This document shows, in pieces, positions 40,731 through 50,004 of a stretch of DNA of 64,000 bases. The stretch is from NCBI GenBank assembly GCA_003439945.1, contig QVRM01001051.1:62001-126000 (forward strand), written 5' to 3'. The notes below the pieces were generated by a model. The model was not told the origin of the DNA and made no database searches. It saw only the letters and a list, made by a program, of their open reading frames with translations. A program made the translations under genes and the position numbers. The first letter of the stretch is position 1; each line of letters begins with the position of its first letter. Source of the DNA: Dermanyssus gallinae (Eukaryota; Arthropoda; Arachnida; Mesostigmata; Dermanyssidae).

Positions 40731-43700
40731 TGACTTAGTGAAACTCGTCGAAATCACACACAGCGAAGCGATAGATGATCTATCTAGTACACGCGGTCGA
40801 AGACAACAGACTATCTATCCTCTACCTATTTATCTGTCTAAAAGATGATTCATGCAGGCTTAAGTCTGCGCCTAGTAACCGGAGGAGACACATAGCATGT
40901 GCGCGGGCTCGAGCCCCACCGTTGCCTCACATTTGTATTTAACGGGGGTCCGTCTATGAAGCAATGTGAACAACAGTTCCGTGGACGTTTAATCTTGGCT
41001 GCGGTGTCAGCCCGAAAACTTGACTAGTTCAATAAATATCAGCAGCAGCAGCAACAACAGCAGCAGTATCAACAATACATGCGCAAATACATACAAAGCA
41101 ATGCACATACAAAACAATGCACAGAATCATTAAGCAGCACCAACTCATAGAACGTCGATTTGCCGCCGACGTCGGGACAGTTTGAGCTGGGCGCGCGTTA
41201 TAGGCTATGTGTGGGATTGATTGAAGGAAGATACGGGATACGCGAGCACGGCCGGTGGTTAGCCAGCTACTCGCCCTGTCGCTGTATCTGCTCTGCTCTA
41301 CCACCCTACTCGATCCTACTTACACTCTACTAGGACACCTACCTATCTATGCACGCAATTAGACGACAGCAACCGCCGATGAAAGGCTGCAGCTGCATAC
41401 ATAGCCAGTATATGATTAAAATCAACATTTTTTTAAGCAGGTTGTTTTCTAAATAGCCAGTATGTTGCCCGGCAGCATGCTTTCTACACCGGTGGCTGTC
41501 TGCAGAGTCGGCTCTCTCGACAGAGAGAGAGAGAGCAGCAAAAACAAAACAGAGCTAAATAACAATAATTATAATTATAATAATACTACTACTACTAATA
41601 ATTAGTAATCACCATCATCATCATAAGAATAATAATAACAAGAAGATTATATATGCTGCTGCTGCTGACACACACATATTAAGCCGTTTATCTGACAGTA
41701 GTAGATACGCTCACCCACTCACCTGTGCCATGATTGGACGTCTGTCTGTCTGTAGGCGGTAGGCGAAAATACGGCAAGAGTGGCTGATATTATGAATAAT
41801 GCCGGGTGTGATGTGATTAGCAATGATCGTTCGTATCAGCAGGGGTAGGTGGTTGTTGTTGTTGTTGTTGTCGTCATTGACAGGCATTTGACAGCTGCTT
41901 GGTGGTAGAGAGCGTTTTTAACTCCGTGGCTGAACTCCGTTGGTGTTCTACGTTGTATTCGTATATTGCTCACTCCCCTGTGTTGTTGTTGTTATTGTTG
42001 CTGTCATTGTTGCTATTGCTGCTGCCGCTACACTTCTACTGCCGCGGTGAGCAAACCAACGGAACACAACAGCCAGATTTGACCGCCCGCACGGCCATCT
42101 GTTGAACGTCAATCATACAGGCCTTGCCAGCTGCGAATGAGACGGTCCTGTTATGGTGGATATTGATCAGTAACAGTGTTATTATCGTCGTCGTCGTTGG
42201 TGTTGTTGTTGTGGTTATTGTTAGTGTTGTTGTTGTTGTTGTTGCTGCTGCTACTACTCCCGTTGCTGTTGTTGCTGATAATCCCATTGTTATTGTTGTT
42301 GTTCCTACAGCAGCTACAACAACAACAACAACAACGATAACGTCAATTTAACCGCAAACCAGCAAGAGAAAAACGAACGCACCGATCGAACAACGACAAC
42401 TAACTGGCAACTGAAATGGCACAATTCTGGTGTTGCGTGATTTGAAAAACAACCGACAGTTGCTGTGTTTCTGTGTGAATTAGGAGAGACCAAACAGTGC
42501 TGTTGTTGTTCTTGTCATTAATGTTGTTCTTGTTATCGGTTGTTGTTGTTGTATTGCTGCCGTAACTAGTGTTGTCTACTTACTCCTTGCGACTTGTTGC
42601 CCATAGAGAAACAATGTTCGAAATGAACTAATACGCTGCCAGACGCTGCGAGCGTTTGCCGGTTTTCTGATTTTGTTGATTGTCGTCTGTGGTTTGGAAC
42701 CGGCTGTTTCGGCTGCTGCAGCTGCTACTACTACTATTGTTGCTACTGCTATTGCTGTTGTTTGTTGTTATTGTTGTTATTGAGGCTGTGGGCGGCGCAG
42801 GAGCGGGGGTTCGTGTCGGGGGTAAGGGAGTCGAGAAGGAGGAGAGCCAGGTGGCGCAGGTGGTCGCAGAGAGTCGTAGTCTTTGTCAAAAAAGCGAAAA
42901 CAAACAAACCAACAGACCAATGCTGGCCTTTCCAGAGCGCGGCCGTCAATAGGTGGTGGTGCGCTGCATTACTTACTGCTCAGAGCAAAGCGACAGGTGT
43001 GTGCCTCTCTCTGGCACAAACACGTATACATTCAGAACTCTCACACAGAGACGGCAGCATACGGGGGTCGCTGCAGGTGTGACAGCATTACCAGCAGCTG
43101 TGACAGCAATAGCAGCTACAGCAGAAGTGACATATAAAGCCATGGCGGCAACAACAACAGTAACCGAAGCGGCAACGACCGAAACGACAACTGTTGATCA
43201 CTTGCTCGATCGGTTCGTATCACGTCGAGATGCCGGCGCGCTGCGTCAGCTGCTTGAGATGGTCCAGGACAGTCGTCAGGTTGACAACGTCGAGGCGGCA
43301 GTGAAGCGGCTCGGCCCGACGCGTCTCGTCGATGCGTTCGTATCGCGCGACCACGACGGCGATCGCAACGAGGCCAGCGACCACGGCGACCAGGTGGACC
43401 TGTGGCGCGAACGATGGCCAGGACGTCGACACCGAAATCGAAGGCGACGAAAAGTCCGACGCAACAGTGGTTGCCGTTGACCCGTCAGAGTTGGCAGAGT
43501 CGCCAGAGTCATCTTCGACGACGGTGACGATGGTGGAGGCGGAGGCGGCGGGGGGCGAAGCTGGGCTGGTGATGACGACGGTACAGCAAATAGACCAATC
43601 TCCATCAACACCGTCATCGTCACCGGCACAACCTCAACCACAACCTCAACAACCACAACAACAACCTCAGCCACAACCTCAACCACAACAACAACAGCAG

Positions 43701-46282
43701 CAGCCACCATTAGCCGAAGCTGTCACTGCCGAAGAAGTGCAGTTCATCGCCGAGTGCGCCAAACATGACCACCTACGACAGGCGCTGTTTAGCGACAAAC
43801 TCATCCGATTGCTGATCGGCCGCGTTCTGAAGCGGCCAGATCTCAGCCAGATGCTGGGCGGCGGCCCGCCAAGTGAGCTGGTCACGCAGACGTGCCGGGC
43901 GCTCGGCAATCTCTGCTACGAAAACGACGACGCGCGCCGCACTGTCCTGCGTCACGACGGGCTCGGGGCGCTCGTGACGCTGGTTCGTGCAGTACACGAG
44001 AAGATCACAGCAGCGGCGGGCGGGGGGCTCCCCCGCCGGTGTAGTCGTCGTCGCCGATACCCCCGCCGACGCCGCGAATGTCGTTGCCGCCGCCAATGCC
44101 GATGGCCGGCCCGTGGATCCGCTGCCGGCGGTCGACGAAAAGCTCGCCGTCGTCGTCATGGGCTGTCTGTTCAACGTGGCCGACAACGACGACTGTCCAG
44201 AAGGCGCTGCAGGACGCCAACTGTCCTGCCGCTTCTCGTCGACTCGGTTGCGCTGCTGCCCGGCGACGAGGCGCGCGGCCACGCCGTGAATCTGCTGTGC
44301 GCGCTCAGCGAGGCCGACGACTGGCAGCGGGCGTTTCTCGACACGATGCCGTCGCTGCTGCGGCAGCTCGTGGCCACGACGCACAGCGACGAAGTGCTCG
44401 AGTCGCTCGTCGACGTGCTGCAGAACGTGTTCGGCCAGGCGAGCGAAGCCGACAAGCTTCGCCTGCTCGAGTTGGGCCTCTGGAGCCACCTGCGGCAGCT
44501 GGTCGACAAGCGGCGGAGAAGCGGCAATGATGATGATGATGGTGGTCGGCGGCGACGACCAGGACAACAGGTGGTCCGTTCGGCGGCCAGCCTCATGGTG
44601 CTCATGCTGACGGACGACGCGTGCATGCAGCGGATGTTCGCCGCCGGCAAGGGCGCCGAGTACGCGCTGATGCGTCGGTGGCTCAGCGACGAAAGCAACG
44701 AGCTGCGCACTTACGGCGCGCTTGCGATGGGCAACTTTGCGCGGGGCGACGACCTGTGTGTGGCGTTGGTCAAGGACGGCGTCGCGGCGCAACTCATCGG
44801 CATGCTTGAGCCACGGTCGGTGGCTCCGGGGGCGCCCACCACGTCGGCTCAAGCGGCGGCAGGATCGACGCCGACGTCGCAGGACGTCGCCAGCGGCCGG
44901 GAGGCGTTGGAGCACGCTGTGCTGGCCGGCCTTCGCAACCTGCTCATTCCGCGCGAGAACAAGCGAGCGCTCGTGCAGAGCGGTATCGTCGAACGGCTGC
45001 TCGGCGTGCCTGCCCATTGGCTCGTACGCGGTCGCGTTCAAGTTTCTCGGCTGCATCCGGATGCTCGTCGACCGGCAGCCCGACATGGCGCTGAAGCTCG
45101 GCTCGAACCGCGACCTCGTCCGGAGCGTCGTGACGTGGTCGCACGTCGAGGTGCACGCCGGCGTCAAGAGCGAGGCGATGCGCGTCCTCTGCTGGATGCT
45201 GAAGAACAACGCCTCCGACGCGGTCCGGTCGGTGATCGCCGCCGAGAACGGCGTGCACGCGATCGCCGACATGCTGCGCAGCGAGCACAGCGTCATGCAG
45301 AACGAGGCGCTCATCGCGCTCTCGCTGCTGGCCAACGGCAATCCGCCCGACGTGGTGCGGCAGGCGCTCGGCGCCATCACGACGCCAATCGCCGATAGTC
45401 TGGCCGACATTGTCATCCGAAGCAACGCGGCGTCGATGGCGAAGTCACACGCCACGTCGTCCTCGACGTCGGGGGCGTCGGCGACGTCGACGAAGAGTCG
45501 AAACATCGACGGCGCCGGTGTGGCCAACGAGTTCCTTGAGAACCTTGTTACGCTCGTGATCAACGTGTACCTTGTCGTCCGCGACGAACCCCAACAGACG
45601 CTGGCCGACAAGATGAAGCCGCCGCTCGACGAGCTAAATCGCCGCACTCGGCATGTTCCTCTCAAAGACAAGGTCTGTAAGGCCTTACACGTACTGAACG
45701 GCCAATAGCAGATGCAGCAGCTGCAACCGCAACAACAGCTGCAGCAACTGCAACATTAGCAGCATTTCTTCGCTGCTCTGCGCTGACGGCAGTTAGCAGT
45801 TGTACCAATCATACCATTGAATCAATTGGTAACAGTGTGAATCATCGCGTCCATGTGATAGATGCTGCGTGTAGGTGTTGTAACGCGACGGCACCCGAGT
45901 CTTTTGCCCAGTGTGGTGGTCCAACCAGTCAACCACCCCCACCCCCCCCCACACCCCGCCCTGCCTCCTCAAGATTGACAGATGTAACGTTAAACGGTAC
46001 CTGTATGCATGCGCGTATGTGGGGCCGTATCGGTACGTGTATGATGGACAACTGAACTCTTCCGGCGGCTGTACGACGATCATATGGAAATTGCTAAATA
46101 GCTGTATTGCGTGTAGTTTACTCTCGATACGAACAAGTTGCCAACACGACTTGAACTATTTTAACACATACCCGCCTTGTATAGGCTAAACCGTTGCTGC
46201 ACCGCGTTCGCATACATCTTGTCCTGGTTGAGCGATGAACGCCGCACAGGTGGTTAAAACTTCCTAAATCAAATGCGTCGCA

Positions 46283-46322
<40 letters not shown>

Positions 46323-48862
46323 GTTATAGTTTAATATAAGATATTTATAGCTGGCAGACGCAGCGCAACCAAAGTGTAGGATTGAGCGTTGGGTTTGAAC
46401 AGCAGAGATGGAATGTTGAAACTTTTTTTGACAATGACGGGATTATACTTAATAAACGTATATATATTATCAGAGCGATAACTCTCGTTTTCCTTGTTAT
46501 TTCGGTTTTATTTATTTTTAATTTTTACTCAATTAACGTTTTTGAAGGTTTGGACGTTTTCATCAGTCGAAACAGCGACTCGAATAGAAGTCGGATCATT
46601 ATGACTACTACTACTAAACAGAGTTGAATTTTTTTTTAAATAACTATATGGTGTAATTGTCTTGATATAAAAAGGCATTAATATTGGCCAAAAATACGCT
46701 GGGATAGTGTTTTTGGGATTTTTCCCGCGTGTAACTTGAAAAACCTATCTCATATATTTAAAGAGGGCACCTCGACCTACATTGCCGATATTCTGACATG
46801 AGATATCACAACGCATTCAAAACAATTCTTATTCAGATCCCGGCTTTTATGGCGCTTCCTTTGTTGACTATTATCTACGTATTAGGCATTCATTAATGCT
46901 TAGCATAGGAGGTGAACTGTCGAGCATACTATTCTTAGGTTTGTCTGATTTCGTCCGCGGAAAGTTGCGGTTAGCTGTTGGTACCATCGCCTGTATTATT
47001 TCTTTACGCGTAAAATTGTACTTGCTGTTTTCTATCCACAAAGGCTTTATATTGAAACAATGTAAATGATCGATGATTGTCTCAAAACTCTTTGATGTAA
47101 CATAAACACAGTTGCCCAGCTCCGGGTGTTAATATTTAATACATGTATATCTGATAACTGAGTGCAAGCCGACGGTACAAATACACAAGTCTCTGGGGTT
47201 TCCCATTACGTGAAGAGGTGTGGCAGTCGTTTCGAGTAAAGGATTGCGACTTTCTGCAACAGGCCAGATAGACTGCAGAGGTTTAGCAATTTAAGGAGTT
47301 TTTAGAGCACTCTAACGTACCGCATTGGTCAATAGTACATGTATGTAGCGTATAGCGAAACGGATTCATGGAAATTTTGTGCGCTATTGTTATCATACGG
47401 CATGCTCAACACTTTCTCACTTCCAGTACCTAGTCTTGTTATATATATATATATATATATGAACCCAGGCGAAGCTAACTAAAAGTTGCGGTAGTATGCC
47501 ACAATGTTTAAGCAGCACGCAACGAATTAGTGATAGATTAACTTTTTTTTGCACTTATTATACTAGCTATTATTTAATCGAGTACAGTGATAACGTGATT
47601 ATTTATTATTCAGTTTTGGGGTTACAGGAAAATGTGATTAACTAACTACACAAGGTCTTGTGAGGAGCGCTACCAGTCGAGCCTGTATCCCCTTGAGGCA
47701 GCCCCTCATTGTGCCCATTATTGCAGCCGCATTGCCGCGCTGAACCGTCAGAGATAGCCGCTGAAGTAGAAAGTCAAGAGTTATTTTCTTCCTTGTCGCC
47801 AGTTCCATTTGTTTGCTATCCTTCTGTAGAAGCGACCATACCTCAGGGCTGTCTCGGCTCCCCGACTGTCTCGAATACTAGCGGCAATGCGAAAATAAGC
47901 TCGTTGGCGAGCCGTGCATATTTTTTGGTGTTTACACGTTCAGCCTTGCGTGCCGCGGAGCCAGCGACATATGCACTAGCCCCCAGGTTCGAGGGGGCGA
48001 GCGTTGCGTTGTTGATTGTCGCAGTCCCAAACCAGCGCCTTTCGCGCGCCGTTGAAAGGGGATAAAGGTGAGACCGTCCGGTCTCTTTCCGTCGCTTCTC
48101 AGGAGCTCTCTCGGCTGGCTCTCGGGTGCACACAAGTAGTACAGTAGAGAGTTAGAAAAAGATGACCGTCTAATTATCATTAATTCGGATGATGTGCAAG
48201 GTCACACAAGGCTACAGTAACGGTAACTTTTTCAGGGGCTGAAATATGGGAAGAGCTCTCTGTAATCACTGTTTATAGAGACCAAGCAAATGGTAGTTAG
48301 CGACGATAGGCACTTGTCTTGCCTGCGTGTACAACTTCCTAGGTTAGCTTGTGCGATTTTTAAGAGCAAAGCGTTTAACATCGAGCACGTCTGTTTTTAA
48401 GTTTGATTCTACTTCGGGAGATGCAGTTGACACCGCCGACTGTGATGGCTTGTTTGTGGAGTACGAGCCTGATCAACAATCAATGAAGGTTGGTGCAAGA
48501 GTTCGGCTTCGCATAAACCTTAAACTGTCTCCGACGCTGGAGCTCAATGCAGACGCACCGCAGTTCTGGACGCTGAAAGGTGCGTGATATTTGTCATACA
48601 ATCGTACAAGTACGTTCAGTTAGTTATCCATGGGTTAGTTTCTGTGGTTTAAACGTAGCGAGGTCTTGAACAATGCTTATGTCACGGTAGTCGATAGTGA
48701 ACAATCATTTAGCTCGAAATTAAATATAAAGTGATTATGCTTACTGCTGATAACAAGTTACCACACCCGTAGTAGGTTAACTATTGAGCTAATAAATTCT
48801 GTTTACTCCGTGTAAGTAATTATCTTAAATTGCGAAAATGCGTGTTCTCTCTCTCTCTCTCT

Positions 48863-48940
<78 letters not shown>

Positions 48941-49174
48941 CATTGGTTTACAGGAGATGGTGTGAAACAACAGAAGTTAAAACTTGGTTCGGTGGCCGAA
49001 GTTAGCATCCTGCAGGAGAAGCTCGTGCTGGATCTGCTATGTTCTCTGGTGGTTTGCAACAAATTGCAAAACACTTGCGAGATGAGAGAACTCTCGAAGC
49101 AGCTTGAGCTTGTGCGCGGCGAGGCTTCCGCAGAGGCTTCCGCTCTGCAAGTAACGTTCGAAGTCAAACAGTAA
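26081..49174 (+). CDS. NHLRC2: NHLRC2, thioredoxin-like/NHL-repeat protein (spliced, frame breaks)
   Basis: NHLRC2 joins a thioredoxin-like domain to a six-bladed NHL propeller. Its loss in humans causes a multi-organ disease; its enzyme activity is unclear. Exons: 26081-26270, 27508-27712, 28659-28783, 29947-30050, 30370-30534, 31515-31659, 32272-32483, 32725-32962, 33183-33305, 38618-38727, 39291-39381, 48348-48579 and 48954-49174. This sums to about 720 codons (human 726). Landmarks are [100 protein letters not shown] and [15 protein letters not shown]. The C-terminal beta domain follows ([15 protein letters not shown]). Frame breaks occur in exons 2 (several), 3, 6 (one extra base near 31632) and 8 (two); conservation resumes after each. 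I read these as sequence errors rather than a dead gene. The start of exon 12 is the least certain boundary. Confidence 0.9.
27082..27123. repeat. Perfect 17-bp hairpin in NHLRC2 intron 1
   Basis: AACGTATACGCCGGCAC at 27082-27098 is perfectly complementary to 27107-27123 with an 8-nt A/T loop. The GC-rich stem stands out in AT-rich DNA. No flanking element is obvious. Confidence 0.9.
27415..27460. repeat. (TA)n microsatellite ahead of NHLRC2 exon 2
   Basis: About 45 bp of pure TA ending roughly 47 bp before the exon 2 acceptor, taking the usual place of the polypyrimidine/branch region. Confidence 0.95.
27776..28590. mobile_element. Foldback element (long inverted arms), copy 2
   Basis: Arms of about 270 bp (27776-28055 and 28118-28415) are near-perfect reverse complements around a 60-bp centre. 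The right arm continues another 175 bp to about 28590, matching copy 1 (GCTCCTATGTCGGGCAAAAA; CAAGACTTCTCAGAG). The left arm is cut off at a (TA)n tract. The whole arm is therefore about 470 bp in this family. It fills most of NHLRC2 intron 2. No transposase is encoded. Confidence 0.85.
30913..30990. repeat. Short tandem repeat, TATGTGAGGTGTT-type units
   Basis: Three imperfect copies of a roughly 25-bp unit (ATGTGAGGTGTT..ATGTAC) in an NHLRC2 intron. Confidence 0.6.
32550..32708. repeat. Compound TA-rich tract, about 160 bp
   Basis: Several (TA)n runs with short ATAGAT, ACAT and TATC interruptions, filling most of the intron between NHLRC2 exons 7 and 8 and ending about 17 bp before the exon 8 acceptor. 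Confidence 0.95.
33478..33535. repeat. Solo terminal repeat of the neighbouring MITE
   Basis: GTTAGTGAAAAAAGATACAG onward matches the left terminus of the element that starts at 33597 over about 50 bp. It is bounded by TA tracts on both sides. Confidence 0.65.
33597..34152. mobile_element. MITE with terminal and subterminal inverted repeats
   Basis: The left end (GTTAGTGAAAAAGAATACAG...) is inverted at the right end (...GGCTGTATCTTTTTTTCACT). A subterminal pair, TTATATCCAGTCGTGTAA near 33668 and its complement near 34055, lies further in. The element of about 555 bp is flanked by TA-rich sequence, consistent with a Tc1/mariner-type TA target, and has no coding capacity. It is in NHLRC2 intron 9. 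Confidence 0.7.
34153..34206. repeat. (TA)n microsatellite
   Basis: About 53 bp of pure TA directly abutting the right end of the MITE. Confidence 0.97.
34321..34610 (-). mobile_element. tRNA-derived SINE, full-length reference copy
   Basis: The minus strand has the head TGGTCTAGGGGACTAGTGCG and a perfect pol III B box (GGTTCGATCCC), then GCTGAGAGTCAGCGGCCATG and the tail AAAAACAACCTCCTTAAAA. An imperfect 19-20 bp target-site duplication (AGAGTCATGGTCTAAAATT / AGAGCCATGGTCTAGCAATT) flanks it at 34302-34320 and 34611-34630. It is the most complete copy in the window. Confidence 0.85.
36202..36777 (+). CDS. Tandem LC8/DYNLL-like two-domain protein, nested in NHLRC2 intron 9
   Basis: Intact 191-aa single-exon gene. 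Two copies of a dynein light chain LC8-like fold are visible: residues about 12-88 (helices, then [20 protein letters not shown] and LRVVIFRG) and about 112-184 ([30 protein letters not shown], then [10 protein letters not shown]). Each copy follows the LC8 order of two helices, W-x-x-I core strand, H-containing strand and final hydrophobic strand. LC8 proteins are normally about 89-aa single domains that dimerise to bind short linear motifs; here two linked domains could form an intramolecular dimer. The LC8 motif GRNFGS is not kept, so ligand specificity should differ. The start (GGGATGGAGATGG) has fair context. It lies on the same strand as the host NHLRC2. Confidence 0.75.
   Translation: MEMDECNQLGLVADQVDSVVNACLQERLKPEEMAQRVTALLSERHSKWNWTAICGNQYELRSTTHKSHDVVFNKKYPNKLRVVIFRGSPLETLQGGSVNLIVLRNKLPGGEADTKAIQRQVELSVGDQLSMAERIRRYLDDTYPRDNWFVIASEDFAFSHEYEKMACIVFCALVAQLGIGVVKGLMPRCTM
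37328..37333 (+). terminator. Candidate polyadenylation signal of the LC8-like gene
   Basis: AATAAA about 550 nt after the stop codon. Nothing else supports it. Confidence 0.3.
38548..38602. repeat. (TA)n microsatellite ahead of NHLRC2 exon 10
   Basis: About 54 bp of pure TA ending 15 bp before the exon 10 acceptor. Confidence 0.97.
39545..40505 (+). mobile_element. Fossil mariner transposase, nearly full length
   Basis: The plus strand has transposase blocks in the right order but broken by frameshifts and stops: VSRHTVYT, a GRE.TEDDLR.GGRLTS stretch, [36 protein letters not shown], a degraded DNAPTH block and [17 protein letters not shown]. It is the same lineage as the 3.1-kb fragment. 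Terminal repeats were not identified. It lies in NHLRC2 intron 11. Confidence 0.75.
41839..42790 (+). repeat. GTT/GCT trinucleotide-rich region upstream of RAP1GDS1
   Basis: Imperfect (GTT)n/(GCT)n and (CAA)n runs cover much of this kilobase and yield spurious poly-Leu and poly-Val frames. It probably includes the promoter or 5' UTR of the nested RAP1GDS1-like gene. The pattern resembles the EDC4 leader at 300-500. Confidence 0.6.
43142..45708 (+). CDS. RAP1GDS1: RAP1GDS1 (SmgGDS/Vimar) armadillo-repeat protein, single exon, five frame breaks
   Basis: RAP1GDS1 is an armadillo-repeat chaperone and exchange factor for small GTPases with polybasic tails. Matches to the family include [72 protein letters not shown] and [17 protein letters not shown]. 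The start GCCATGG at 43142 has an ideal Kozak context. An N-terminal Thr-rich segment and a Pro-Gln tract (about 43630-43720) make it longer, about 855 codons, than human (607 aa). The frame must shift near 43420, 44025 (G6/C5 runs), 44190, 44215 and 45015. Conservation resumes after each, so sequence indels are likelier than a pseudogene. No introns are seen, unlike the vertebrate gene. It lies inside NHLRC2 intron 11, same strand. Confidence 0.85.
46287..46318. repeat. (TA)n microsatellite
   Basis: About 32 bp of pure TA downstream of the RAP1GDS1-like gene. Confidence 0.95.
47640..48140 (-). mobile_element. Possible LINE tail fragment
   Basis: Minus-strand frames read [20 protein letters not shown] then VG, followed in a shifted frame by RLS..RGNAA-like pieces. 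This resembles the conserved C-terminal extension of reverse-transcriptase proteins in some animal LINEs (KY..L...F.P.AVET.G). It is broken by stops. It lies in NHLRC2 intron 11, just ahead of exon 12. Confidence 0.35.
48862..48933. repeat. (CT)n-(TA)n microsatellite ahead of NHLRC2 exon 13
   Basis: A CTCTCT run at about 48847-48861 followed by about 70 bp of TA, ending roughly 20 bp before the last NHLRC2 acceptor. Confidence 0.97.
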
Positions 49175-49342
49175 TCGAATGACAACAATTGTACAAGATT
49201 TCGTTTACGTTACGTGTAATTAAGGGGAAGCCGTCACTCTAATATAGGACAACGGCGACAAACCGAATATTGGCTGCAGGCAGAAGCGCGATAGCGGAAC
49301 CGCATATATACATGACAGCGGCAGACAGGGAGCTACCTAAGA

Positions 49343-49446
49343 CTACTTCGGGAGATGCAGTTGACACCGCGGACTGTGATGGCTTGTTTGTGGAGTACGA
49401 GCCTTGTCAACAAACAATGAAGGTTGGTGCAGGAGTTACGCTTCGT
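49343..49446 (+). pseudogene. Partial duplicate of NHLRC2 exon 12
   Basis: These 104 bp repeat 48409-48512 of exon 12 with about eight substitutions and no indel. Both encode [19 protein letters not shown] and MKVGA, in frame. The copy lies about 170 bp after the NHLRC2 stop and sits in an open frame (49270-49527) that leaves homology after 49446 and ends in a Glu-rich tail. An acceptor-like TGCAG precedes 49280, so an alternative 3' exon is possible. A dead partial duplication is the simpler reading. Confidence 0.75.
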
Positions 49447-49869
49447 CATGAAGAAGGGAACTATATCAAAGCCCAAGAAGAAGAGGAAGAAGAAGGAGCG
49501 AACTACGAAGAAGATGAGAAAAATTAGAGCAAAAGAAGTGGTTGATAATGGTACCGTCTAAAAACACGCTTTTGCCAGGATCTGCCTAGATAGTAAGTAC
49601 CTCGACGGCCAAAGTGCGCACGTGCACATGAAAATAATGCCAAAAGCAACGTAAGGAGCAAGTCGAGTTAACATTTTCCGAAGGTGGCTTAAATCTGGCG
49701 TGCTCTCACCGTAACAAGCCAGACGATATCGACAACGAATATCGCATACTTTACATTGTGTCTTGCATTGGTGGCTAGATGCTTTTATGGCGTCCTTGCT
49801 TTGAAATTGTCAAACCACCGAATGGCGTTGTGGTTCATAGGCTGCTTGATTGGTTATTGTATGATCTAT

Positions 49870-49904
<35 letters not shown>

Positions 49905-49964
49905 AATATTGTGATGATTTATTAACCATTTACAATACGTTTGCACACTCGGCAGTGCTCGCCT

Positions 49965-50004
<40 letters not shown>

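Noticed and set aside
41425..41452. Short TTTTTTAAGCAGGTTGTTTTC match to the SINE tail.
   Set aside because: Too short (about 20 bp) and low-complexity to call as another SINE copy.
43132..43137. TATAAA just before the RAP1GDS1 start codon.
   Set aside because: Only a few bases from the ATG, too close for a TATA box serving this start codon.
43773..45671. A 632-aa minus-strand ORF opposite RAP1GDS1.
   Set aside because: It is the antisense shadow of a GC-rich armadillo coding region; the plus strand carries clear family homology.
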